From Mycobacterium pinniadriaticum (GTDB lineage Bacteria > Actinomycetota > Actinomycetes > Mycobacteriales > Mycobacteriaceae), in contig NZ_JAPJDO010000012.1 in the NCBI RefSeq assembly GCF_026242045.1, positions 103,560-167,559 on the forward strand: a DNA stretch of 64,000 nt. Reading direction: 5' to 3'. The notes beneath the pieces were generated by a model. That model was not told where the DNA came from, ran no database searches, and was given only the letters and a program-made list of their open reading frames with translations. Of the stretch, positions 27,548-37,102 are shown piece by piece (within the stretch, counting starts at the first letter, position 1; each line of letters starts with the position of its first letter). Made by a program: the position numbers and the translations under genes.

Positions 27548-27578
27548 ATTCAACGTATTTCAACCAGGTAAGTTGAAT
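27548..27578. promoter_or_regulatory. Inverted and direct TTCAAC repeats upstream of pe/ppe/esx
   Basis: The 204-base gap between the HTH pseudogene and pe holds ATTCAAC (27548-27554), TTTCAAC (27558-27564) and inverted GTTGAAT (27572-27578). The first two are spaced 10 bases, one helical turn, and the outer and inner arms are reverse complements. This is a probable operator for the secreted-substrate genes, perhaps bound by the neighbouring HTH protein. Confidence 0.45.
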
Positions 27579-27661
27579 CCCCCGCCCTGGGGTGGCCAGC
27601 AACCTCCGGCAGACCCGGCATACCTGCGCGGTCCGAACCCTGTGTGGCCATTGCGCCGCCG

Positions 27662-28111
27662 TTAGAGACGGTCGTTTACACCATTTTGACCCTGCGACGC
27701 CACAGCCGCACCTCCACGCAACGCCAGCAGGGCTGCCGCGCGCGCGTTGTCGCCGATCTGGCGCGACCGCTCGGCCTGGCGCGCGGACTCGAGGGCCGCC
27801 GCCTCGGCCTCGTCCGCGATCTCCTCGAGACGGTGGGCCACCATCTTCGCCGAGAGCGCCGAGCCGCGCAGTGTCGGCTTCCCGCCGGCCAGGATGGCGT
27901 CGCAGCTGCGTGGCTCCGACCCGAGAGCGGAGCCGATGGCATCGCGGGTCGATTTGCGGCCGGACACTTCTGCGTGGTTGATCAGCCGAGACACGATCGG
28001 CCGCGACACCTACGCCTTCTGGCTCAGCTGCTGTAGCGTCCAGCCTTTCTCGGTCCGTGCTCGATCCACCCATCCTGCGAGCCGACCAGCGGCCAGAGTG
28101 TGGTCGATCAC
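27662..28111 (-). pseudogene. XRE-type HTH regulator interrupted by an in-frame amber codon
   Basis: Reading from GTG 28111, which overlaps the eccC stop (GTGA), gives a 149-codon frame with a classical XRE helix-turn-helix: WTLQQLSQKA then TAG (28012-28010) then VSRPIVSRLINHAEVSGRK. The stop lies exactly in the turn before the recognition helix, and the frame is intact on both sides, ending at 27662 after a helical tail (EEIADEAEAAALESARQAER). This points to a point mutation or a readthrough codon rather than a new start, since a protein starting after TAG would lack half of the HTH. Context suggests a regulator of the pe/ppe/esx genes downstream. Confidence 0.7.
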
Positions 28112-31100
28112 TGATCCGCTACCGATGTCGCGATCTGCACCGGCGCCGTCAGCCCCTCCGTCACATACACCCCGCGTCCTGGCTGCATCCGGCTCGCGCG
28201 CTGCATGCCGACGATCGGACCCTCATTGCGGTCGCCGCTCATCACCACCCCGGCGGCTTTCATGCGCAGCAGCCGGTCGATCAACGGCGAGCTCGCTGCC
28301 CGAGCCCAGGTGCCGATCCGGCGCGCCACAATCAGGTGCAAGCCGACCTCCTTGGCGCGGTCGACGAACGGCGCCAGCGGTTCCAGCGGGTAGGCGCCGG
28401 CCATGAAATTGCCGCTTCCCCACCCCTGTACCGTTTCCTCCCGGTCGATGAGCACGAAGGTCTGCCGGCCCTGCCACCGGATCCCGGCCTTGATCTGCTC
28501 CTGCGTCACATCCCCCGCTGGCAGCCTGGCTGCCAGCACCGAGCCCAGATGGGCGGCCAGATTGCGGACCTGATCCTCACGATGCACGTATCCCTCATGC
28601 GATACCTGTTCAAAGGCGGGATCAGGTGCCACCGGTGCTGCCGGGGTGCCGAACGCCGCCGCGCCGAAGTCCTTCTTCGGGCCGGGTGGCGGATCGACAT
28701 AGGTCCCGAGATGCGGGCCCTCCGCCACCTGCGCCAGCTCGGTATGCGGGTCGATCACGAAGATCTCGGCCTCCTCGGGCCCGTAGACGCTCATGATGGC
28801 CCGTGCCAGGGTGGCCAACGCCGTCGATAGCCCACATTCCGGATCCCCAGCCAGCAGCAGATGCGGGGCCGCGGCGAAGTCGGCGATCGCCGGCCGCAGT
28901 CCGACCTCCGAAATCCCGAACGGCACCTTGCCGCCCCCGATCCCCCTGCACTGCCGTGCCTGGGTGAACACCTCGCGCAGGGTGACCCGCTCGGGCAGGA
29001 TCTTGAGCTTCGCGGCCGACCCACCATCACCGGTCACCTGCGCGATCGCCTCGACCGCGTCCCCGACCAGCACCACCTTCTCACCGATGCTCACCTGCGG
29101 CAACGCTGTCTGAAAGTGATAGCCGACCATGGATGTACCTCGGCCACGGATCAAGACCGTCTGCGTCTGCTCGCCCGCCCCGAATTCGCCGGATTCTGAA
29201 TCCCCCAGCGCCGCAGCGTCATCTGCGGCAACCTCGCGTGACCCGAAGGGCACCTTCTTGGCGACCTGCTGGTTGTTGGTGCTCAAGTCGTCGGTCTGAT
29301 CGTTGAGCTTGAGCTCCACATTGGCCGTCAGCAGCCCCTTCATCCCAGACCGCATCTTGCCCTGAATCCAGCCGTTCGCCGACACGATCACGTGCACACC
29401 GTGACTGGGGCCGCGCGTCATGATCGACACCACCCGATCCACCGGTGTGCGCATCGTGTTGTCGTCGAATGCGTCCACGAATTGCGCCCACCCGTCGAGC
29501 ACCATGTACACATCGCCGTACGGGTCATCGGGGATCTGGCCCGGCTGGCCGCCGAACTTGCGTTCCCGCAGCTGCGCCATCCCGATGCCGAGGTCCTTGA
29601 AGGCCTGCTCGCGGTACTCAATCAAGGCTTCCATCTCGGCCAGCGTGCGGGTGACCCGTTCCACCTCATTGCCACGTGCAAACGACGCGACGTGCGGGAG
29701 CCGCGAGATCCCGTTGAGGTCCGGCCCGCTGAAACTCAGCACCAGAAATTGGATGCGCTGCGGGGTGTACATCAGGGCCGCGCCGGTGATCATCGTCGTC
29801 AACGCCACCGTCTTACCGGCGTTCCCGATGCCGACCACACCGCAGTTGCCTTCCAACACATCGACGGCGAACACCCTCTGGGAATGCTGAAAAGGCCTGT
29901 CCTCCAAACCCACCGGGAACACCAAGCCGCGATTCTGGCCGTAGTCGACATGCCAGAGCTTGCCCCGCAACCGGCGTACCAGCTCATCAACCGCCAGCGA
30001 GGTCAGCGGCGGCAACCACATCCGCCGCCCATGGCGTCCCTGGGTCTGTGCCTGCAACGACTTGGTGGCCACCTGAATATCGCGCATCGGGCGACCATCC
30101 TCGCCGATCAGCACCTGCGGAGCCTCCTCGACGACCTCCGCCTGCACCGATGCCGGCTGCTTCACGGCGGCCATCCCCGTCACCAGAAATTCGCGCGGCG
30201 GCGCATACCCGGACTGAGCGCGCACCGTCGCCGCTGCCACCTGCCGCCGAGGGGTGTATGTCCCCGAAACGTACGCGGTTTGGAAGCGTGTCAACAACTC
30301 CCGGCCCTCGACCCGCAAATAGCCCGCGCCAGCGGGCTTCACCGGTAGCCACTTGGCCTCATCGACCCCCAGTACCGCGCGGGAATCGTTGCCGTCCAAC
30401 GTGCGTAGCGCAGCGCGGATCGGCACGTTGGCCATGATGCCCTGATTCATCTCATGTCCCAGCCGCTGCGACCCCATCAGCATCCGCACACCCAGGGCGC
30501 GGCCTTGGCGGCCGATCTCGTCGAACACTTCCCTAGCGGCGGGGAATTCCTTGAACATCTGGGTGAACTCGTCGACGATCGCCAGCAGGGTCGGCATGGG
30601 CGGCAGGGGTTCCCCGCGGTGGATGCGCAGGTACTCGTATTCGGCGGCGTTGCCGACGCGGGCCCGGGCCAGCATCCGCTTGCGGATTTCTAATTCGCCG
30701 TAGAGCACATCGGCCATCCGCTCCAACCACAGCGAGTCGTTGCGCAGGTTGTTCATCGCAGCGACCACATGCGGCAGGTGCTCGATCGACTGCGCGGTCG
30801 TGGCACCCTTGAAGTCGAAAAACGCGATATTGAGCGATTCCGGGGAATGCGTCAAGCACGCCGCGAGGATCAGAGTGGTCCAAAACTCCGACTTGCCCGC
30901 GCCGGTGGTGCCGACCAGCACCATGTGGTGGCCCATCCCACCCTCATGGGGCTCTTTGAAATCGATGTAGACGGTGTTGCCGAATTCATCGCGGCCATAA
31001 GGGATTTTCAGCCATCGCTCACCCCAGACGTTCTCTTCGAACGGCGGACCAGAGCGGGTGGGCGCCCACAGTCGGTCCACATCAAGATGCGCCGGGTCAA

Positions 31101-31950
31101 CAATCCCCAGCATCTGAAACAAATCGACAGCGCCGCCATCCTCCACTGCCGCCGACCGCGCGGCCGTATCGGGGCGCCACCTGGCCATCCGCCGGGCGAT
31201 CGTGCGTGCCGTCTGCTCATTGATCTGGTCCGGAACTGCGAAACGGCCACTGCTGTCGCTGATTAACTCTGGGTTGAGGTAATAGGTGGACCCGAACTCC
31301 ATCCCGGCACCCTTCTCCGGGGCCAGTCTCATGAATGTGACGCCGGCGACGCCGTCGCGCCGCGTCAGCGTCTGCCACTCCGCTTCGTCGATGCGCCGCT
31401 GATCGTTGATGACCAGCCAATGCGGCATCTGCGACGACTCCTTGGCGTGCTTCTCGCGTTCGTGTAGCTCGTCGCCGACTGCCGCGTTGAACGCTTCGGC
31501 CGAGGTCCACACCAGGCGCTGCGACCCCGCGGTGTCCAGCAGCGTCGCGTGCTGGCAGTGGGGTAGCCACTTCACCCAATCCCAGCGGGCCGGCTCATCG
31601 GTCACCACCATCACCTTCAGATCGGTTGGCGAGTGAAACACGCTGGCCTGGCAAATGATTGACCGGACCAGCCCGTAGACCGGCTCCATCACGCCGTTCT
31701 CACCAACCAACGCCAAACCCGGTGTGGCCCGCAGCGACACCGGTTTGGCGATCCCGTTGATGACATTCTGCTGATCCAGAAACGAGCTGAACCCCTGAAA
31801 GGTGACCGGTTCGTAGTCGGCTGGGCGGCCCAGCTGCGGCAAGTTATCGAAGCTGCGCGACAGCCCCGACCGGCCTACACCGAACCGCACGTAGCCGAAA
31901 TGCGGGTCCAACGACGAGGGCCCCGCCCCACGCTGTATCGACTGAGTCAT
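28108..31950 (-). CDS. eccC: ESX motor ATPase EccC, soluble part with three FtsK/SpoIIIE ATPase domains
   Basis: A 1280-residue motor protein of the ESX system. Three P-loop domains are visible: Walker A GTTGAGKS (about 344-351), GIGNAGKT (about 706-713) and a degenerate GDPECGLST (about 1033-1041) that lacks the Lys. No membrane helices are present. The transmembrane and stalk part is encoded separately by the gene at 31976-32485, which ends inside the motif normally followed by the first lines of this protein. A ribosome site (GAGGGGGCGCG) precedes ATG 31950. The stop overlaps the start of the HTH gene. Confidence 0.85.
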   Translation of the reverse strand: MTQSIQRGAGPSSLDPHFGYVRFGVGRSGLSRSFDNLPQLGRPADYEPVTFQGFSSFLDQQNVINGIAKPVSLRATPGLALVGENGVMEPVYGLVRSIICQASVFHSPTDLKVMVVTDEPARWDWVKWLPHCQHATLLDTAGSQRLVWTSAEAFNAAVGDELHEREKHAKESSQMPHWLVINDQRRIDEAEWQTLTRRDGVAGVTFMRLAPEKGAGMEFGSTYYLNPELISDSSGRFAVPDQINEQTARTIARRMARWRPDTAARSAAVEDGGAVDLFQMLGIVDPAHLDVDRLWAPTRSGPPFEENVWGERWLKIPYGRDEFGNTVYIDFKEPHEGGMGHHMVLVGTTGAGKSEFWTTLILAACLTHSPESLNIAFFDFKGATTAQSIEHLPHVVAAMNNLRNDSLWLERMADVLYGELEIRKRMLARARVGNAAEYEYLRIHRGEPLPPMPTLLAIVDEFTQMFKEFPAAREVFDEIGRQGRALGVRMLMGSQRLGHEMNQGIMANVPIRAALRTLDGNDSRAVLGVDEAKWLPVKPAGAGYLRVEGRELLTRFQTAYVSGTYTPRRQVAAATVRAQSGYAPPREFLVTGMAAVKQPASVQAEVVEEAPQVLIGEDGRPMRDIQVATKSLQAQTQGRHGRRMWLPPLTSLAVDELVRRLRGKLWHVDYGQNRGLVFPVGLEDRPFQHSQRVFAVDVLEGNCGVVGIGNAGKTVALTTMITGAALMYTPQRIQFLVLSFSGPDLNGISRLPHVASFARGNEVERVTRTLAEMEALIEYREQAFKDLGIGMAQLRERKFGGQPGQIPDDPYGDVYMVLDGWAQFVDAFDDNTMRTPVDRVVSIMTRGPSHGVHVIVSANGWIQGKMRSGMKGLLTANVELKLNDQTDDLSTNNQQVAKKVPFGSREVAADDAAALGDSESGEFGAGEQTQTVLIRGRGTSMVGYHFQTALPQVSIGEKVVLVGDAVEAIAQVTGDGGSAAKLKILPERVTLREVFTQARQCRGIGGGKVPFGISEVGLRPAIADFAAAPHLLLAGDPECGLSTALATLARAIMSVYGPEEAEIFVIDPHTELAQVAEGPHLGTYVDPPPGPKKDFGAAAFGTPAAPVAPDPAFEQVSHEGYVHREDQVRNLAAHLGSVLAARLPAGDVTQEQIKAGIRWQGRQTFVLIDREETVQGWGSGNFMAGAYPLEPLAPFVDRAKEVGLHLIVARRIGTWARAASSPLIDRLLRMKAAGVVMSGDRNEGPIVGMQRASRMQPGRGVYVTEGLTAPVQIATSVADQ

Positions 31951-31975
31951 CGCGCCCCCTCAAGGCTGTCCGACA

Positions 31976-32485
31976 TCATTTGATCTTCAACGCTCGGCTG
32001 CGCTCCCACATCCGACGCGAGCCGACCGCCCCCAGCAGCAGCTGGGGATTTGGATGCAGGAACTGGAACTGGTCGAACTGTGCCTGAGCGCTCTCATGCA
32101 CCTCGTCGCGCAGCTCGTCGAGATCAGCGAAATACTCGCGGCGCGCGATCTCCATCTGCGCGGGCGTGAGTTGTTTGTTGTCCCCGCCACCGCCGAATCG
32201 ATTGCCGCCGAACATCATCGCCATCGAACCGATCATCATCAGCGGGAAGAACAACGACACGCCGACCATCGGCCCGGACCGCAGGCCCGGCTGCGAAAAG
32301 ATCAGCGCCATCATGCCGATTAGCGCCACACCCAACACGGCGGGAAGGATGATCTGCATCTTTGTGCGAGGGATCGGCCTCGGAGCCATCAACGGCTCCA
32401 GTGAGGTCGGTGTCATGATCCGGCGGCCACTCACAACTCCCGGCGGACGCTTACGTGCTCCCGGCTCAAACCGTGACGTCGACAT
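31976..32485 (-). CDS. eccC: EccC N-terminal membrane anchor encoded as a separate gene
   Basis: A 169-residue protein equal to the N-terminal module of EccC. It has a basic cytoplasmic start, two transmembrane helices (about 45-66 and 72-94), and the stalk segment ending in GSRRMWERSRALKIK. In ordinary EccC the GSRRMWER motif runs straight on into a DPxFLxVRVGVG-type segment, whose counterpart here is DPHFGYVRFGVG at the start of the next gene. The two genes are separated by 25 bases and are in different frames. It starts one base after the eccB stop. The split lies before ATPase 1, unlike the EccCa/EccCb split of ESX-1, which lies after it. Confidence 0.8.
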   Translation of the reverse strand: MSTSRFEPGARKRPPGVVSGRRIMTPTSLEPLMAPRPIPRTKMQIILPAVLGVALIGMMALIFSQPGLRSGPMVGVSLFFPLMMIGSMAMMFGGNRFGGGGDNKQLTPAQMEIARREYFADLDELRDEVHESAQAQFDQFQFLHPNPQLLLGAVGSRRMWERSRALKIK

Positions 32486-34033
32486 TTACCCTCCCTGTTT
32501 CTGCATCGGGGCCGCGGCCGCGTCGAGTGCATCGTGCACCGTCTCCGCTGCCGCACGAGACAATTCCGGGCCGGCGGGCCACACCTGAAGCATCGACCAC
32601 GGCGCGGGCCGTACCTGCTTGACCGACAGCCCCAGCGCCCGCAGCGCTTCGTCGTCGAACGGCACACCGTATCGGGCCCCGGAGTCGGTGATCAGCCAAA
32701 TGGTTTGCCGCCGCGTCGAATCCAACGCAGCCCCCGTCGTCGTGACGAACGTGGCCGGGGCCGCACTCAAGAGCACCTGGTTGGCCTGCACACCGCCGGT
32801 ACCCCCGCCCACCAGCTTCACCAGCTGGCCCTGCTGCGCACTGGTAATCGGTAGTCCACGCCCGGTCAACACGTGCAACTGTGCCTGGCGGTCGTTGACC
32901 TTCCAGTCCCACGCCACGCACGCGACCGGCTGCTCGGCGGCATCCACCACATGCAATGGGCTGCTCGGGTAGTAGTCGATGTCCAGAACGTGCTGGGCAG
33001 GAGCCTCGGCCAGGCGGTCTGGAGAAATCTCCGGAAGAGTGGTGGCGCCGTAGGACTCGTGCTGGCGCAGCATCGCCCCCACCACCGCGGACACAGACTG
33101 GACACCGTCGCCGACCACCACGTAGAAGCGGTCCTCACCGCTGGTGACATTCTGGCTCGACACCACCGAGCCCACGACGATGCCGGGTCCCCAGTTGAAC
33201 CGGGGCGGCGTGCCAGCATTGGGAACTACCGGCATCACCAACGGACCGCCCGCCGGCAAGGCGTCGTAGAGTGCCCGCGACATTCCCTGCACCAGCGCGT
33301 CAGGCTCAATACCGAGCGCCTCGGTGACCGCACGATCGGACAAGTCGATCGGCATCCGCACACCACTGTTGACGACGTACGCCTTATCGCCGTAGGACAT
33401 GAGCAGTGCCTGATCGGAGCCGAGCTGGTTGGCTCCCTCACCCAGGGTCAGCTCACCGTTGATGCCCGTCACGGTCGGGGCACCAGTGACCGTCGTCGAG
33501 GCGGTATCGCATACCGACCACCGTGACACCTCCGGAGACGTCACCCGGGGCGGATCCATCGGGGCGCCCATAATGCCCACCGTCGGCCCCTTCGGCCACT
33601 TGGCGATCTCATCGGCGTTCACGAACGTCGGCGCATCGGGTGATCCTGCAATCAGCTGGGCCGAGACCAAGTTCAGTGCCGGATGCAGCCGGCCATCAAC
33701 CACCACATACAGCGTGCCGGTTTTGCGTTCCGCGACAATCTTCGTTGAGTCGGCGATCTGCCCTGCGGGTCGGAAGAAGCCGACGACGAACCCGCCGATT
33801 ACCAGAATTGCGGCCACCACGGCCGACAGCATCAGCAGAACCCGCTGCCAGCGGACCGGGTCGACCTCCATGCGCACCGATCTGCGAAGCAGCGCGAACC
33901 CGAGCCGCCGCCGCAGAAAGAAATGTCCGCTGACTTGGGTGCGCGACGCCAAATTCAAGCCCAGCCCGCCACGTACCGGCGGGTGCTGTCGGGGTGCGGG
34001 ACCCAGCGGTGCGCCTGCCTGATCTGACGTCAT
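32486..34033 (-). CDS. eccB: ESX membrane complex component EccB
   Basis: A 515-residue bitopic protein: basic cytoplasmic N-terminus with the conserved SRTQVSGHFFLRRR and LLRRSVRMEVDP motifs, one transmembrane helix (about 72-94), and a long extracytoplasmic domain with two Cys, as in EccB. EccB has ATPase-like activity in the periplasm in ESX-1 and ESX-5 and stabilises the complex. Start ATG 34033 is chosen. A GTG at 34054 is possible. It begins about 97 bases after the stop of the EspK-like gene and abuts the eccC anchor gene. Confidence 0.85.
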   Translation of the reverse strand: MTSDQAGAPLGPAPRQHPPVRGGLGLNLASRTQVSGHFFLRRRLGFALLRRSVRMEVDPVRWQRVLLMLSAVVAAILVIGGFVVGFFRPAGQIADSTKIVAERKTGTLYVVVDGRLHPALNLVSAQLIAGSPDAPTFVNADEIAKWPKGPTVGIMGAPMDPPRVTSPEVSRWSVCDTASTTVTGAPTVTGINGELTLGEGANQLGSDQALLMSYGDKAYVVNSGVRMPIDLSDRAVTEALGIEPDALVQGMSRALYDALPAGGPLVMPVVPNAGTPPRFNWGPGIVVGSVVSSQNVTSGEDRFYVVVGDGVQSVSAVVGAMLRQHESYGATTLPEISPDRLAEAPAQHVLDIDYYPSSPLHVVDAAEQPVACVAWDWKVNDRQAQLHVLTGRGLPITSAQQGQLVKLVGGGTGGVQANQVLLSAAPATFVTTTGAALDSTRRQTIWLITDSGARYGVPFDDEALRALGLSVKQVRPAPWSMLQVWPAGPELSRAAAETVHDALDAAAAPMQKQGG

Positions 34034-34130
34034 AGACCCTAGATTCCCCGCCACAAATCGGACGCTACTGTCCCCCTGGACGCCCCCGCTACCGGTGCGT
34101 CCAAAATTGACGAAGACTCGGGCAGCGTGG

Positions 34131-36533
34131 TCAGTTCAGCTCCTGCTCAACCTCTTGAAGACTGGGCTCCAGAACCTGCCGAATATCACCGACATACGCT
34201 GCCGCGGCCGCGTATGCCATGTCCGGCAACGGCATCGGCTGCGCCCACCCACCCAGGTGCTCCATCGCCCGGGCCGCGGTCCACTGCCCCCGATGATACG
34301 AATGCGTCTGCGGCGACACCTGTTCCGGCCGCAGATCATCGGTGAAGCCACCCGGCCGCGTCGCACCCACCTGCATGAAATACTCGTTGCAGGCAGTGTT
34401 GTAGGCCGCCCACTCCGCCTGGCCCGGTTCCCGGTTAGCCTTCACCGCTTCCCACAACCCCCGCAGCTCCTGCGGGTAACCCCCGACCTGCAAGGCTGCC
34501 TCCATCAACGCCCGAGTGAGCGGGAAAATGACCCGCTCACGAAACACCGGCGGCACAGCAGACAGCCTCTCCAGCCGCTCGTACAGATCCGCAAACTCCG
34601 ACTGCAGCCGATGCACGTGCATGTCGTCCAGGACCGGCGGAGCCCAATCCGGCGCCAACTCCGCGGGGCGGTCCTCCTCCCGGCGACTCACCCACGTGTG
34701 CTCCACACCCACACTGCGGAAGGCATCCACCTGCCCGGTTGTGGCGGCCGCCACCAATTTCCACTCGTCATGCCCACGTAGCGCCGCGTACTCAACCAAC
34801 AGCCGCGCCGGATCGGCCCAGCCGAACCAACGCTCACGAAACTCCCTGTCTACCATCGGGTCTGACACCATCAGCCGTGCCGACCGCGGTAGAAACACGC
34901 CCACGGGCACGTAGCCGGAACCGTCGCCGCTCATCACCACCGTCTCCGAACCCGACGGCGACCGGAAAACACCGACCGCCCAGTCGAGCGGATACGCCCG
35001 CACGTCGCCCGAACGCGCCAGTTCCCAGGCCAGCGCCGCGGAAGCCAACACATCCGGTGATAGTGGTCGCTCCGGGCGCGCAGCAGACGCTGCCGGCGTC
35101 ACCACACTCGCCGGCACGAGCGTCGCGCCAGCATTCGGATTCACCGCACCACCAGAACCAGCACCCACACCACTAGACGAAGCAGGCGCCGTCGCCGGAA
35201 CCGTCGCCACCGCACCACCTGCCATAGCTGGCGCGGCAGGACCGCCCATACCGGGCGGCGGCAGCATCATCCCGCCAGCGGACGGCGCCCCCGTCATAGC
35301 ACCACCAGGACCTGCAACAGATGGCACAGGACTGTGTGCACCCGACGCAGCCAAACCCGCAGGCACCGCCGCAGGAGGCGCCGACGCAGCCCCAGCCACC
35401 GGATTCGCCGCCGGAGAAGCCGTACCTGGCAACGACGGCGCAGGATTCACCGGCGGAACAGCCCCAGCCACACCAGAACTCGCAGCCACCCCACGCGCGA
35501 ACGCAGACGGATCAACCGCCCCAGCCCCTGGCATACTCGACGCCGGTACGCCAGACAATCCTGACGGAGCCGTAGCGCCCGGCAAGCCGCCCGCACCAGA
35601 CGACAACGCCGACAGCGGATTTCCGCCACCAAGCCCTGAGAAGCCCCCAGGCATCCCGCCACCGCCTCCAGGTAGTCCACCGCCAGACAACCCGCCCGGA
35701 AAGCCCGGTGACGACATGCTCGGTGCCCGCGAGGGCGCCGGTGTCATTGGCGCGCTAACGGACGTCACTGGCGACTCGCCCGCCGGCGCTTCTCCTTGGG
35801 AGCTTATTGCGCCGCGTGATGCTCCGTTGCCCCCTGATAGTCGTTTGCTTGCATCGCCACTGGTGGCGGGCTCCTGCCCTTCGTCGTTCAACGTCGTGTG
35901 CGGCCGATGATTGTCAATGGGCTTTTTGATTCCGCCCGTGTCGTCAGGAATTGGCTCGGGACCAGGGCTATCTTGCGCAAGATCCCCGAGTCTTCCGGTG
36001 AGTGCGATCAGATCCGAGCCGTAATTCGATTTGAAGTGCGTGTAGTGAGCTCCGAGCATTTCGACGCCATTGACGGCCGCTAGCCGGGCGTCTCCGTGAG
36101 TAGTCTCGATGATGGTCGCGCGGTCGAAATTTGTCTTGGCCGCGCCGAGCGCGTCATGTGCGGTCCTGTCAATGCTGTCGTGGGCCGACTGCACATCGCG
36201 CATGACTTCGGCCATATTGGAGTAGAGCGTGGCCTGGCCGCGAAAATACGACACGCCACGATTGATATTCGATGCGAACTCGCGGGCCTTTTCGTGGCCA
36301 ACGCTGAAACCCGGAGAGTCAGCAGCATTTTCACGTATCGCGTTCGCCGACACAGTCTGTTGATGAAGGTCTTCCAGCCACCCAGCCCGCGCCGTGGCCC
36401 GCGCCGCAAGCGCGTCGTACGGGTGCGGGTCGGGGGTTTTGATATCCGGAGTGATGATCAAATGAGAATATGGACCCACGCCGCCGCTGGCACTAGGCAC
36501 GCGCACCCCTAACTGATCTATGCGAAGCCGCAC
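34131..36533 (-). CDS. EspK-like secreted protein with Pro/Gly-rich centre
   Basis: An 800-residue protein similar in plan to EspK of ESX-1. It has an N-terminal helical region of about 200 residues, a Pro/Gly/Ala/Ser-rich low-complexity centre (about 210-480), and a C-terminal domain of about 300 residues with the pattern of the DUF5631/DUF5632 family (AYPLDWAVGVFRSPSGSE, WGF/WFGWADPARLL-type segment, WVSRREEDRPAELAP). EspK is thought to chaperone or guide the EspB-type substrate. It overlaps the upstream gene by 16 bases and precedes eccB, so it is part of the ESX operon. The family name is inferred from layout. Confidence 0.6.
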   Translation of the reverse strand: MRLRIDQLGVRVPSASGGVGPYSHLIITPDIKTPDPHPYDALAARATARAGWLEDLHQQTVSANAIRENAADSPGFSVGHEKAREFASNINRGVSYFRGQATLYSNMAEVMRDVQSAHDSIDRTAHDALGAAKTNFDRATIIETTHGDARLAAVNGVEMLGAHYTHFKSNYGSDLIALTGRLGDLAQDSPGPEPIPDDTGGIKKPIDNHRPHTTLNDEGQEPATSGDASKRLSGGNGASRGAISSQGEAPAGESPVTSVSAPMTPAPSRAPSMSSPGFPGGLSGGGLPGGGGGMPGGFSGLGGGNPLSALSSGAGGLPGATAPSGLSGVPASSMPGAGAVDPSAFARGVAASSGVAGAVPPVNPAPSLPGTASPAANPVAGAASAPPAAVPAGLAASGAHSPVPSVAGPGGAMTGAPSAGGMMLPPPGMGGPAAPAMAGGAVATVPATAPASSSGVGAGSGGAVNPNAGATLVPASVVTPAASAARPERPLSPDVLASAALAWELARSGDVRAYPLDWAVGVFRSPSGSETVVMSGDGSGYVPVGVFLPRSARLMVSDPMVDREFRERWFGWADPARLLVEYAALRGHDEWKLVAAATTGQVDAFRSVGVEHTWVSRREEDRPAELAPDWAPPVLDDMHVHRLQSEFADLYERLERLSAVPPVFRERVIFPLTRALMEAALQVGGYPQELRGLWEAVKANREPGQAEWAAYNTACNEYFMQVGATRPGGFTDDLRPEQVSPQTHSYHRGQWTAARAMEHLGGWAQPMPLPDMAYAAAAAYVGDIRQVLEPSLQEVEQELN

Positions 36534-37102
36534 GCCGCGTTCACCCGGTCGACCGCCGCATTACTTCGGTCGACGGCAGCATTGACCCGGCTCCCGACGC
36601 GGCGCATAGTCGCGTCCTCCTGATCGAACGTCGCCACCAAGTAGTCATGGATCGCGGTCGCCAGTTCGGGCGGCGTGGCGGGGCCGACCTGACTCTCCAG
36701 TAGAGAGCTTTCAACCAATGCAGTTCGCGCCTCATACCCGTGCGCGGCCCTCGTCTGGGGGTCGGTCCAGTCGGACGGTGCGGCGCCAGCGCTTCGACTG
36801 GCCTGCGCCATCGTGGAGGAGGTGACCTCCCATGCCGCACACGCGCGGGACTTCGCCGCTGAGGCGTCAGCCGAACTGTAGGTCGGCGCGGTCGGAGGCA
36901 CGATCACGGTGTGGACGGCGTGGGGGGCAGGACGTACGAGTATTGCCGCACTAAATGCGGCCGCACCGGCCGCAAGCACCAATGCCACTGCGGCGGCGAG
37001 GAGACCCCAGCGCGGCCTTTCATCTGGCCGCACTGGCAGTATCGGTGATGGGGGGGTTGGCGGCGGCGCGTAGCCTGTCGGTGGCGATGCGTACGTTGTC
37101 AT
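36518..37102 (-). CDS. Bitopic or secreted protein with one N-terminal helix, paralogue of 37438-38115
   Basis: A 194-residue protein: Pro-rich cytoplasmic segment (TGYAPPPTPPSPILPV), basic patch, one transmembrane helix (about 33-55) and a helical extracytoplasmic domain with a Cys pair (about 88 and 192). It is a diverged paralogue of the 225-residue protein two genes upstream, which has the same order of parts and both Cys at corresponding places. Between them is a small Ala-rich protein. Location between EspL and EspK positions suggests an ESX accessory role. No family name is known to me. Confidence 0.55.
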   Translation of the reverse strand: MTTYASPPTGYAPPPTPPSPILPVRPDERPRWGLLAAAVALVLAAGAAAFSAAILVRPAPHAVHTVIVPPTAPTYSSADASAAKSRACAAWEVTSSTMAQASRSAGAAPSDWTDPQTRAAHGYEARTALVESSLLESQVGPATPPELATAIHDYLVATFDQEDATMRRVGSRVNAAVDRSNAAVDRVNAACGFA

